DNA from: an uncultured Candidatus Berkelbacteria bacterium
Lineage (GTDB): Bacteria; Patescibacteriota; UBA1384; 2-12-FULL-50-11
Direction of reading: 5' to 3'
Assembly: GCA_903839975.1 (NCBI GenBank)
Contig: CAIMEH010000005.1
Location: 1-41,040, forward strand
Length of the DNA: 41,040 nucleotides
Positions 27,323 through 36,412 of this stretch are shown here, in pieces (position 1 is the stretch's first letter; the number at the start of each line of letters is the position of its first letter). Under the pieces are notes generated by a model. The model saw only the letters and a list, made by a program, of their open reading frames with translations. It was not told the DNA's origin and searched no databases. The position numbers were made by a program, and so were the translations under genes.

Positions 27323-28270
27323 TTAAGCCTCCAGGAACCGACGAATACTCAGAGAGCTTACAACAATACCAAGCAGCACACCTATTCCCAACTGAATTAA
27401 TACTAGATCGAATAGGTGAGCCAAGACGTACTGGAAAATGTCTAGGTTTATCATCTGTAAGAACGATAGCGCTCCAGAAGAGGTACCGGCATAGTATGAG
27501 CTGCCGTAGCCTATGGCTAATAAGAATAAGGTAGTGAATATAGTTCCAAAAAGTCCATATAAAATTCCCTCCACAATAAATGGACCCCGAACAAAGGCAT
27601 TGCTGGCGCCAACGTAGCGCATAATTTCAATCTCGTCAGAACGAGCGGTTATGGTAATTCGAATAATATTCATAACGTTAAAGATTGCGATCAGACCAAA
27701 GAACATACTAAGTACCAGTCCAGCCCTCTGAACAAACTTTGTAATTGAGATTAATCGATTAACCGTATCTTTATTCTTCGAGTACGAAACGCACTCGGTA
27801 CAGATTATTTTATCGGTATCAGTTGCCCCTATCTTATCGACAACGCTTTGGATACTGTCGGGACTATTAGTGCTTATTTCGATACTTCGAGGTAGTGTGT
27901 TATTAGTAGCGGTAACTGGTTTCTTGATATTTTCGTTAATTGGCAAGCGATCCCAGATAGCTAGAGCGGCTGCTTTATCGACGAAACGAGCTGAAGTGAC
28001 ATCTGGCAAGCCCTGAATTCTTGTCATTAATGCGGTTATTGAATTATCCACGACGGTGTCGTCTCGAAAATAAATCGTTAGATCGATTTTGGAATTAATT
28101 AATGCCGCAGTATCTCGAAGTAGGTAGGTCATTAAAATCGAAACACTAATCATTGTCAGTGTTAACGTCATTAGTAGGGTTGCGCCGAGTGTTAGCCAGC
28201 GATTACGCCAAAAATTAGTTAGACCGAGCTTAATAATTCTTTTTATTGTCGGGAAAAAACTAGATGACAT
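27323..28270 (-). CDS. ftsX: Cell division protein FtsX
   Basis: Four-TM topology, N-terminal RIIKLGLTNFWRNRWLTLGATLLMTLTL, overlaps ftsE. Confidence 0.88.
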   Translation of the reverse strand: MSSSFFPTIKRIIKLGLTNFWRNRWLTLGATLLMTLTLTMISVSILMTYLLRDTAALINSKIDLTIYFRDDTVVDNSITALMTRIQGLPDVTSARFVDKAAALAIWDRLPINENIKKPVTATNNTLPRSIEISTNSPDSIQSVVDKIGATDTDKIICTECVSYSKNKDTVNRLISITKFVQRAGLVLSMFFGLIAIFNVMNIIRITITARSDEIEIMRYVGASNAFVRGPFIVEGILYGLFGTIFTTLFLLAIGYGSSYYAGTSSGALSFLQMINLDIFQYVLAHLFDLVLIQLGIGVLLGIVVSSLSIRRFLEA

Positions 28271-29102
28271 ATTTACCCCCAAGTTCATCACTAATAATTT
28301 TGCCACCCTTCATTAAAATAACGCGCTTTTTGATTTTATCGACTACTTGACGGTTGTGAGTTGAAAGTATAACGGTGGTGCCTCGTTGATATATTCGATA
28401 AAGCAGCTCAACAATCTCCCAAGTATTAACTGGGTCTAAGTTTCCGGTTGGCTCGTCTGCGATTAAAATCTTTGGAGAGTGGACAAGGGCACGGGCAATA
28501 GCTGTTCGTTGTCGTTCGCCACCAGACAGTTCTTCTGGATAATTTTTTCTACGGCGACCAAGATTAACCAACTCAAGTGCTTTAGTTGTTCGGCGTTCAA
28601 TCTCGTCTTGAGAAAATCCGCAGACTTCAAGGGCAAATGCGACATTCTCCCAGACAGTTTTTTGGGGTAATAGTTTAAAGTCCTGGAACACTACACCGAT
28701 TTTGCGGCGATAAAACGGCACTTCTTTAGCTCGTAAATCAGCTAAATTTCGTCCGGCAACAAAGATTGAACCATGAGTTGGTGGCTCTTGTTTTGTTAAG
28801 AGTTTAATAAGGGTGGTTTTGCCGGCACCACTCTGACCAACAATCGAGACAAACTCGCCCTCATTGATTCTGAGGTTAACATCGCTAATTGCCACTTTTC
28901 TAGCATATGCTTTAGTAACGTGTTGGAAGTCGATGAGAGGTGTCTGGCTGTCTGAGTGTTTTTCTTTCGGAGTCTCTAATTTTGTCTCCTCGGGAGCTTT
29001 CTCTGGTTTTAGTTCTGGCTCAGGTAATTTACCTTGCTCTGCTTGAACCTTGTTTTCCGTCTCGTTGCCTATGTGTAGAACGTCATCCATCATAGCCAGC
29101 AT
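28260..29102 (-). CDS. ftsE: Cell division ATP-binding protein FtsE (extended charged N-terminus)
   Basis: [67 protein letters not shown]. Confidence 0.9.
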   Translation of the reverse strand: MLAMMDDVLHIGNETENKVQAEQGKLPEPELKPEKAPEETKLETPKEKHSDSQTPLIDFQHVTKAYARKVAISDVNLRINEGEFVSIVGQSGAGKTTLIKLLTKQEPPTHGSIFVAGRNLADLRAKEVPFYRRKIGVVFQDFKLLPQKTVWENVAFALEVCGFSQDEIERRTTKALELVNLGRRRKNYPEELSGGERQRTAIARALVHSPKILIADEPTGNLDPVNTWEIVELLYRIYQRGTTVILSTHNRQVVDKIKKRVILMKGGKIISDELGGKYVI

Positions 29103-29188
29103 ACCAGTCGTGGCAGGTATTTTCCAACCAACTTGCTATATTGTCCGGGAAGCGGACATTAAGCAGCTACTGCTGCTATACTGACCGA

Positions 29189-30910
29189 ATGACACAGGAA
29201 GAAGCGCTTTCTATTTTAAAAACCGGCGAAAGTGTTTTCTTGACTGGTGAACCAGGCAGCGGCAAGAGCTATACCGTCAATAAATACGTCTCGTATCTGC
29301 GCGGAAAAGGTATCGAACCGGCAATTACCGCTTCAACTGGAATTGCTGCCACTCATATCGGTGGCATGACGATTCACTCCTGGACCGGTATCGGTATCAA
29401 GAACAAACTTACGAAATACGATCTAGCTGCTTTGGCTGACAATAAGAGAATCGTTTCCAGGATCAAGAAGAATAAAGTCTTAATTATCGACGAGATTTCA
29501 ATGCTGTCGTCTACGACCTTCACAACTATCGATCAGGTTTGTCGATTCCTAAAAAAATCTGAATTGCCTTTTGGCGGGCTACAAGTGGTTTTAGTGGGTG
29601 ATTTCTTTCAATTACCGCCTATCGTCAAAAAAGAACAACAGAGCGAACAGATGGAGATTCAAGATTTAGATCCGGACTCCCAAGACGACGGCACGCCATT
29701 TGCTTTCCGTTCCCCGGCTTGGCGAGCACTCGATCCGACCGTTTGCTATCTGTCCGAGCAGCACCGTCAAGAAGATTCGGTTTTTCTGGATGCTTTGAGC
29801 GCAATTCGTCGAGGAGTGATAACTGATGAAGCGAGAGACTGTTTTAATAACCGCCGTGTTGTAGACGCAGCCAAACTGCCAGAGAAAACCACTAAATTAT
29901 TTCCACATAACGCCAACGTAGATCTTCTAAACGACATCGAACTAAATAAGCTTTCGGGCGAGAAAAAAACTTTTGTCATGCTAGCAAAGGGAGCGCCACC
30001 GCTAATCGAAAGTTTAATTAGAAGTTGTTTGTCGCCAGAGAATTTGGAATTAAAAGCTGGTGCCAAAGTAATGTTCACTAAAAACAGCCCTGACGGTAAA
30101 TTTGTGAACGGCACTACCGGAGAAGTAATTAGTTTTTCATCAGAGAATGGCAATCCTGTAGTCAAGATAAAAAATGGCAAAACTATCGAAGTAAGTTCAA
30201 CCGAGTGGGTTATTCAAGACGGCGACAAAACCTTGGCTGCCATCTATCAACTACCGCTTCGTTTAGCTTGGGCGATAACGGTACATAAAAGCCAAGGAAT
30301 GTCGCTCGACGCCGCCATTATCGATTTGCGTAACGCATTTGAATTCGGCCAAGGCTATGTTGCCTTATCTCGCGTTAGAGACTTGGCCGGTCTCCACCTA
30401 CTCGGTTTCAACGAGAGAGCCCTGGAGGTTCATCCGGCTGTGTTGGAACAGGACGCCCATTTTCACTCTTTGTCACATTCGGCAACGATTAGAGTTCGAG
30501 CCGTTGATTCCATTAAGCAAGAGGCTGCGCACAAAGAATTTATCGACAGTTTTGGAATCGATTTAAGCAATCTTCCAAGCGTTAAACCCAAGAAAGAGTC
30601 AACGTTCGAGATAACAAAAAGAATGTTATTAGATGAAAAACTTTCACTTCCGGAGATTGCCGAGAAACGAGCCATGACAGTCGGCACCGTAATTTCGCAT
30701 TTGGAAAAGCTAGTTGACGATAAAATAATCAAACCAGAAAAAGATTTAACAAATATTCGGATGGCGCCGAAAAAAATTCAGGAAATAAAACAAGCTTTAT
30801 TAACTATAAGAGCCCGGGAAGGCGAGATGTATCTTTCTCAAACTAGAGAAATTCTCGGCCCAAAATATACCTTCGACGAGATAAGATTAGTTAGACTTTT
30901 TGTAGTCTAG
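29189..30910 (+). CDS. PIF1/RecD-like helicase with C-terminal HTH
   Basis: FLTGEPGSGKSYTVNKYV, IIDEISMLSS, VGDFFQLPP, SEQHRQ, AWAITVHKSQGMSLDAAIIDL; C-terminal LPEIAEKRAMTVGTVISHLEKLV. Confidence 0.9.
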   Translation: MTQEEALSILKTGESVFLTGEPGSGKSYTVNKYVSYLRGKGIEPAITASTGIAATHIGGMTIHSWTGIGIKNKLTKYDLAALADNKRIVSRIKKNKVLIIDEISMLSSTTFTTIDQVCRFLKKSELPFGGLQVVLVGDFFQLPPIVKKEQQSEQMEIQDLDPDSQDDGTPFAFRSPAWRALDPTVCYLSEQHRQEDSVFLDALSAIRRGVITDEARDCFNNRRVVDAAKLPEKTTKLFPHNANVDLLNDIELNKLSGEKKTFVMLAKGAPPLIESLIRSCLSPENLELKAGAKVMFTKNSPDGKFVNGTTGEVISFSSENGNPVVKIKNGKTIEVSSTEWVIQDGDKTLAAIYQLPLRLAWAITVHKSQGMSLDAAIIDLRNAFEFGQGYVALSRVRDLAGLHLLGFNERALEVHPAVLEQDAHFHSLSHSATIRVRAVDSIKQEAAHKEFIDSFGIDLSNLPSVKPKKESTFEITKRMLLDEKLSLPEIAEKRAMTVGTVISHLEKLVDDKIIKPEKDLTNIRMAPKKIQEIKQALLTIRAREGEMYLSQTREILGPKYTFDEIRLVRLFVV

Positions 30911-31713
30911 TCTTTGGTAAGTTCTTCGAGGTCTTTCTCCAAAACTTTTTCAGCTTCGGAGTCGAGCTTACCAGATAGATCCTCGTAGTCGTCACCAGCT
31001 TGGCGGGCTTTTTTGTCGTCGCCAACCTTGTCGTAAATAAGAGACAATATCCCGTAAAGTTGAGCTTTACGGCGACCGTACTGCTCTTGGTCATGATCGG
31101 CCTCGAACCAACTCAAGCTTTCTTCGGCAGCACTTTTAGCGTCTTCGTAACGTTTTTGTTTAAATAATACTCTGGAGAGATCGTAAAGAGCCGTGGCATA
31201 GAAAAAGCCCGCTTCTGGTTTTTGTTTTAGAAGTTCTATCCCTTTTACAATTTCCTTCTCGGCTTCATCAACCTTGCCTGATTTGAGGTAGTGTAGGCCA
31301 AGTTTATCTGTACTTATTCCAAGATGCTCGATTGCATCGGTCTGTTCTAATATTTCAATACTTTTCTTTAGCCAAGGTTCAGCTTCCTCGAAACGCCCAG
31401 CATAATCCAGGATAATGCCACAGTCTCTATACAAGGCGCCCAAACCAACCTTGTCTTCAGTCTTAGAATATACTCTTTCAGCTTGCTTGAAGTAGTCTAT
31501 CGCATCTCGCAGACGTGAACCCTCGCCTAAAACGTCTTCCTTAAGTGATACTCCGGCCATGTGTAATGCCCGAGCAATGCTTGGCATATCGCCTTGCTCT
31601 TTTGCCACCTCGGAGATATATACGTAGGCGCTGACAGCCTTGTCTACTTGGGCGTTATTACGAAAGTTGTCGGCTGCCAAAAACATTTCTTGAATTGTTG
31701 GTTCTTTAGACAT
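30907..31713 (-). CDS. TPR-repeat protein
   Basis: Serial TPR-like repeats (ALYRDCGIILDYAGRFEEAEPWLKKSIEILEQ..). Confidence 0.85.
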   Translation of the reverse strand: MSKEPTIQEMFLAADNFRNNAQVDKAVSAYVYISEVAKEQGDMPSIARALHMAGVSLKEDVLGEGSRLRDAIDYFKQAERVYSKTEDKVGLGALYRDCGIILDYAGRFEEAEPWLKKSIEILEQTDAIEHLGISTDKLGLHYLKSGKVDEAEKEIVKGIELLKQKPEAGFFYATALYDLSRVLFKQKRYEDAKSAAEESLSWFEADHDQEQYGRRKAQLYGILSLIYDKVGDDKKARQAGDDYEDLSGKLDSEAEKVLEKDLEELTKD

Positions 31714-31721
31714 CTTGCTCC

Positions 31722-34316
31722 TTATCTCTTATGATATGGCGCATTAATGAGGCCACATTTCTTATATTTGTAGACTTTGCCGGTTTTCGGGTCAATAGCA
31801 CCGCAAGGACAAGGGTCGTTTCGACCAATTTTGTTTGGGTTTAGTTTGGTTTCGGTTTCTGCCTGATCGCCTGAGTACTCGACTTTGTTCGGTTGTTGTT
31901 CGGCTATTTGCTGGACTGGTTGTTCAACGTTAACCTCAACATGGGTCAGCATTGTTATTATTTGGTTATCTATCTCGGATTCTAGGCCTCTGTAAAGACC
32001 ATAAGCCTCTTGTTTATACTCAACAATTGGGTCGCGCTGACCGTAACCACGTAGACCGATACTTTCGCGCAAGTCCTCTAGGTTCTTTAGGTGTTCAACC
32101 CATAACACGTCGATGGCACGCAAGGATATGGCTCGTTCAACTTGTAATTGAACCTCTGGCGCCCATCCCTTGGCTTTCTTGGCGTAGGCAGCTTGCTGCT
32201 GCTCGTTCATAATACTCAGAACTTCTTCATGCAGGGCGGTAGCCTTTTCTGGTGTATTGGAATGTAAAATTACCTGACGGCGACGATAGATAGCCTCTCG
32301 CTGCTTATTAGTGACATCGTCGTACTCAACTAGTTGTTTACGGATATCAAAGTTGTGACCCTCTACTCGGGATTGCGCCTGTTCGATAGCCCGGCTTAAC
32401 ATACTGTTATTAATCGCCATATCGTCTGGAACATTTAATCGCTCCATAAGTCCCTTCATGCGATCGCCACCGAAAACACGCATAAGATCATCTTCCATAG
32501 AAAGGTAGAACTGCGAGACGCCAGGGTCACCCTGACGACCGGCACGACCACGGAGCTGGTTGTCGATACGACGAGATTCGTGGCGTTCAGTACCAAGAAC
32601 AAATAGACCACCTAAAGAAATTACCTTGGCGTGATCCTGCTCCCACTGTTTGAAGGCGCCTTTTGGTTCAGTTGGATTTGGCGGTGTACCACCAAGAACA
32701 ATGTCGACGCCACGACCGGCCATGTTAGTGGCAACAGTGACGGAGCCGACGTGACCGGCCTGTGCCACAACTTCGCCCTCTTTTTGGTGATGCTTGGCGT
32801 TCAAGACTGCATGTTTAATATTATTGGCTTTTAAGACTCGTGACAGGCGTTCTGATTTGGCAATCGAAACCGTACCGATAAGTACCGGCTGACCAGTTTC
32901 TTGTAGCTCCCTGACGTGATTTGCGATGGCCTGGTATTTCGCGTCTTCTGTTTTATAGATAGCATCGCCACGATCGTCGCGCTGGCTTGGACGGTTTGTT
33001 GGAATTGAAACAACTTCCAAATTGTAAATCTTAGCCAATTCCTCGGCTTCAGTAACGGCAGTTCCGGTCATACCGGCTAATTTAAAGTAAAGTCGGAAGT
33101 AGTTCTGAAATGTGATTGTAGCCAGAGTTGTTGATTCCTGCTGGACATTAACGCCTTCCTTGGCCTCAATTGCCTGGTGCAAACCTCCGTTGTAGCGTCG
33201 GCCAACCAACATACGACCGGTAAACTCGTCAATAATTACTACCTCGCCGTTCTTAACGACGTAATCTTTGTTTTTCTTATACAATGCTTGCGCCTTTAAG
33301 GCTGAATCGGCGTGGTGAACCAATTCAACTGTTGATGGGTCATATAAATTAGCTATTCCAATCAAGCTCTCGAGCTTCTTAATACCGTCGTCTGTCAATG
33401 AGGCGCTACGAGCTTTCTCGTCAATAGTGTAGTCCGTTTCGGCTTTTAGTTTTGGCATCAGCTCGGCAAATCTTTTATACAAATCTGCAGACTGACTAGA
33501 GAAAGTAGAGATAATAAGCGGGGTTCTAGCTTCATCAATTAAGATGGAGTCAACTTCATCGACAATAGCATATGCCAGTTCTCTTTGAGAAAGTTGTGCT
33601 GGATCTTGGGCCATATTATCGCGCAAGTAATCAAACCCGAATTCATTGTTAGTGCCATATGTTATATCGGAGTAATAAGCGTCTCTTCGTGAAATTGGCC
33701 TTAAATGCTGGAGACGTAGGTCTGTTTCGTCGTTAATAAAATCTGGATCGTAAGCGTATGAAAATTGTGGGCCGATAACAGCAACAGATAGTCCGAGAGA
33801 AGTATAGATAGCACCCATCCAACCAGCATCACGACGTGCTAAGTAATCGTTGACTGTAACCAAATGCGAGCCCAAACCAGTTAATGCGTTCAAAAATAGC
33901 GGCAAGCTGGCCACAAGCGTCTTACCTTCACCGGTCTGCATCTCAGCAACCTTACCTTCGTGCAAGACGGCGCCACCGATAAGCTGTACATCGAAATGTC
34001 TCATACTAAGTTGGCGTTTAGAAGCCTCGCGAACTAAAGCATATGCTTTAGTTCTATAATTATTTAATAAATGTGTTAGTTGCTTGTGGCGGAGATCGTG
34101 TCGTTCCTTTGGATCAATTACCGCTTCTGTCTCGTCCACAATCTTGGCTGCCAAAGGTGCTATCTCAGCCTTGAGCGAAAGCGCACTCTCTTTGAGCTGG
34201 TCGTTTGTTTTCTGTTCGAGTTCAGGTTCTAATGCGTTAACCTCTTCAATAAATAACTTATATTTACCAATTTCTCGCTGGTTTGGATCGCCCAAAAATT
34301 TGCTAAACAGGCCCAT
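31722..34316 (-). CDS. secA: Preprotein translocase SecA
   Basis: MQTGEGKTLVASLP, VDEVDSILIDEARTPLIIS, ATNMAGRGVDIVLGG, RGRAGRQGDPG; C-terminal CPCG zinc motif. Confidence 0.98.
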   Translation of the reverse strand: MGLFSKFLGDPNQREIGKYKLFIEEVNALEPELEQKTNDQLKESALSLKAEIAPLAAKIVDETEAVIDPKERHDLRHKQLTHLLNNYRTKAYALVREASKRQLSMRHFDVQLIGGAVLHEGKVAEMQTGEGKTLVASLPLFLNALTGLGSHLVTVNDYLARRDAGWMGAIYTSLGLSVAVIGPQFSYAYDPDFINDETDLRLQHLRPISRRDAYYSDITYGTNNEFGFDYLRDNMAQDPAQLSQRELAYAIVDEVDSILIDEARTPLIISTFSSQSADLYKRFAELMPKLKAETDYTIDEKARSASLTDDGIKKLESLIGIANLYDPSTVELVHHADSALKAQALYKKNKDYVVKNGEVVIIDEFTGRMLVGRRYNGGLHQAIEAKEGVNVQQESTTLATITFQNYFRLYFKLAGMTGTAVTEAEELAKIYNLEVVSIPTNRPSQRDDRGDAIYKTEDAKYQAIANHVRELQETGQPVLIGTVSIAKSERLSRVLKANNIKHAVLNAKHHQKEGEVVAQAGHVGSVTVATNMAGRGVDIVLGGTPPNPTEPKGAFKQWEQDHAKVISLGGLFVLGTERHESRRIDNQLRGRAGRQGDPGVSQFYLSMEDDLMRVFGGDRMKGLMERLNVPDDMAINNSMLSRAIEQAQSRVEGHNFDIRKQLVEYDDVTNKQREAIYRRRQVILHSNTPEKATALHEEVLSIMNEQQQAAYAKKAKGWAPEVQLQVERAISLRAIDVLWVEHLKNLEDLRESIGLRGYGQRDPIVEYKQEAYGLYRGLESEIDNQIITMLTHVEVNVEQPVQQIAEQQPNKVEYSGDQAETETKLNPNKIGRNDPCPCGAIDPKTGKVYKYKKCGLINAPYHKR

Positions 34317-34317
34317 G

Positions 34318-35517
34318 CTAACTCAGATTTCCTGGCAGATTTACCTGACCGTCCTCGGTCTGGTTGTTTTCAACAACTGCAAGTAAGAGTCTTTCTGTTG
34401 CTAGAGTTCCATTAAGGGTGTGTGCGATAACTTCCTGACCGTCTTTTTCAACCTTTATCCCAAAGCGCCTGGCTTGGTAATCGCCACAATTACTAACTGA
34501 GTGGGTTTCGCGATATTTGCTCTGAGATGGGAACCAACATTCGACATCATATTTTCTGGTAGCTTTAGCCTCCAAGTCTCCGCTACCAATCATGAGTACT
34601 TGGTAAGGGAGATTAAACTTTTTAACAAACTCCTCCTGCATAGAAAGCAAGAATTCGTGTTCGCCCTTGGATTGATCTGGGGTACAGATAGAAACCATCT
34701 CGACTTTATCAAACTGGTGTTGCCTAAACATTCCTTTTGTATCCTTGCCGTAAGAACCTGCTTCCTTTCTAAAACAGGTAGAAAAACCGACGAATCGGAG
34801 CGGTAAGTCTTCAGCCTTGTAGGTATTGCCGGCACCCAAGGCCACCAGCATCGGTTCTGAGGTTCCAACTAGATAATCGTCTTCAACTTTGTAAGTATCT
34901 TCTTTGCCAAACGGGAAAAAGCCACCTTTAACTAGAGTCTCTTCTTTTAAGATTACTGGCGGAATAACTGGTGTAAAACCTTTCTCGACAGCAAACTCAA
35001 CGGCCAAGTTCATCATCTTCATATGAGCCAAAACAGCTTTGCCTTTAAGATAACGAAAACGGGCGCCGCTCATTTTAGCGGCAGTCTCAAGGTCTAGCCA
35101 GCCGAGGGCTGTCATTATTTCGTCGTGACTTTTGCCCTCTTTAAGTTTAATATCACCTTCGGTTCGAAGTGGATAATTGGCGGATTCTCCTAGACCAACA
35201 GGAATATCTTCATCGATTACCTGAGGGATACTAAGAAGTAACTCAGACCTTTTGGAAGATACTCCTTTGGTTTTTTCTTCCAATTCTTGGAGTTTAGTTT
35301 TTAGACCTTGAAGTTTATCGCGATTTTCGGTGGCCGATTCTTTAGTGGTGGTAAGAGTGTTTCGTTCTCCTCGCAATTTTTCAACCTGTTGAATTATCTC
35401 GCGCCATTCGGAGTCGAGCTTCAAAAAATCATCTACGAGTTCTGTTTTGCCGCCTCGCTTTTTAATGGAGTCTTTGACTACCTCCGGTTTTTGACGCAAC
35501 AAATCTAGGTCTAACAT
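34318..35517 (-). CDS. serS: Seryl-tRNA synthetase
   Basis: MLDLDLLRQKPEVVKDSIKKRGG; motif 2 FSTCFRKEAGSYGKDTKGMFRQHQFDKVEM; motif 3 TLNGTLATERLLLAVVENNQ. Confidence 0.97.
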   Translation of the reverse strand: MLDLDLLRQKPEVVKDSIKKRGGKTELVDDFLKLDSEWREIIQQVEKLRGERNTLTTTKESATENRDKLQGLKTKLQELEEKTKGVSSKRSELLLSIPQVIDEDIPVGLGESANYPLRTEGDIKLKEGKSHDEIMTALGWLDLETAAKMSGARFRYLKGKAVLAHMKMMNLAVEFAVEKGFTPVIPPVILKEETLVKGGFFPFGKEDTYKVEDDYLVGTSEPMLVALGAGNTYKAEDLPLRFVGFSTCFRKEAGSYGKDTKGMFRQHQFDKVEMVSICTPDQSKGEHEFLLSMQEEFVKKFNLPYQVLMIGSGDLEAKATRKYDVECWFPSQSKYRETHSVSNCGDYQARRFGIKVEKDGQEVIAHTLNGTLATERLLLAVVENNQTEDGQVNLPGNLS

Positions 35518-35557
35518 GAGATTATTCTACCAGACTGTAGCACCCTACAACAGGTAC

Positions 35558-36031
35558 TTAGCCGACAGAGACTATTTTGTAATTAACGGCACCGTCAGGT
35601 GTCTGAACGGAAACTTTGTCGCCTTTTTTGTGACCAAGCAAAGCCTGACCAACTGGTGAATCTATAGAGATTTTGCCTTTTTCCGGATCGGATTCGGTTG
35701 GGCCAACAATCTCAAAATCATCAACTTCACCATCAATCTCAACCTTTACTGGACTACCGATACCAACAGTGTCTGAATTACTATTTTTTACAACTTTTGC
35801 GTGCTTTAGGAAATCTTCTATCTCTTCAATTCTTCCTTCTATAAAGGACTGCTCATCTTTGGCAGAGGAGTATTCGGCGTTCTCGCTTAGATCGCCTAGT
35901 TCCTTGGCGGTTTTGATACGACTAACAATTTCCGGGCGGCGAACTTTGGTAAGCTCAGCTAGCTCGGTTTTTAGTTTCTCCAATCCCTCTTGAGTCATTA
36001 GAACGTCTTTTTTCATTTTTCTCTCCTTCAC
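35558..36031 (-). CDS. greA: Transcription elongation factor GreA
   Basis: MTQEGLEKLKTELAELTKVRRPEIVSRIKTAKELGDLSENAEYSSAKDEQSFIEGRI. Confidence 0.97.
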   Translation of the reverse strand: MKERKMKKDVLMTQEGLEKLKTELAELTKVRRPEIVSRIKTAKELGDLSENAEYSSAKDEQSFIEGRIEEIEDFLKHAKVVKNSNSDTVGIGSPVKVEIDGEVDDFEIVGPTESDPEKGKISIDSPVGQALLGHKKGDKVSVQTPDGAVNYKIVSVG

Positions 36032-36184
36032 CAGAACTGATGTTTATCTTAGTTTATTTACAGCTAATACCTTATCTTTTACAACAAATAATCCCTCCCT
36101 CGAACGTCGAACTTACGCGTTGAGGCACAATCTTATCTTTGAACCGTACTGCTTTCCGTTGTTGAAGCGTATTAACTTGAGTAA

Positions 36185-36212
36185 AGTTTAACAGAGCGAG
36201 GGACCTTGTCAA
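36185..36212 (-). promoter_or_regulatory. greA promoter
   Basis: Minus strand TTGACA-16 nt-TAAACT. Confidence 0.7.
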
Positions 36213-36333
36213 GGGCATCCAATCCAAACCACTGTTGTAAGAAAAACTTTGTGTAAAGCTACAAAAACAACAATAGCTATAGTGATAGAATACCATTCTT
36301 TCTCGTAACAAACCCATTAGCCTGTGCTAGAAT

Positions 36334-36388
36334 GGGGCAACTAACAAGTTAGTTCGGGGCAACTAATAAATTAGTTCGGGGCAACTAA
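36334..36388 (+). repeat. 2.5 tandem 22-bp repeats with internal hairpin in histidine kinase leader
   Basis: ggggcaactaacaagttagttc / ggggcaactaataaattagttc / ggggcaactaa..; preceded by tagaat at 36328. Confidence 0.85.
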
Positions 36389-36412
36389 CTCAATATCAAA
36401 GCATAAAATAAA

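Noticed and set aside
29767-30180. 137-aa minus-strand ORF inside the helicase gene
   Set aside because: Antisense to a well-supported PIF1-like helicase CDS; no recognisable domain.
36334-36388. CRISPR array
   Set aside because: Only 2.5 contiguous 22-bp units with no spacers and no cas genes nearby.
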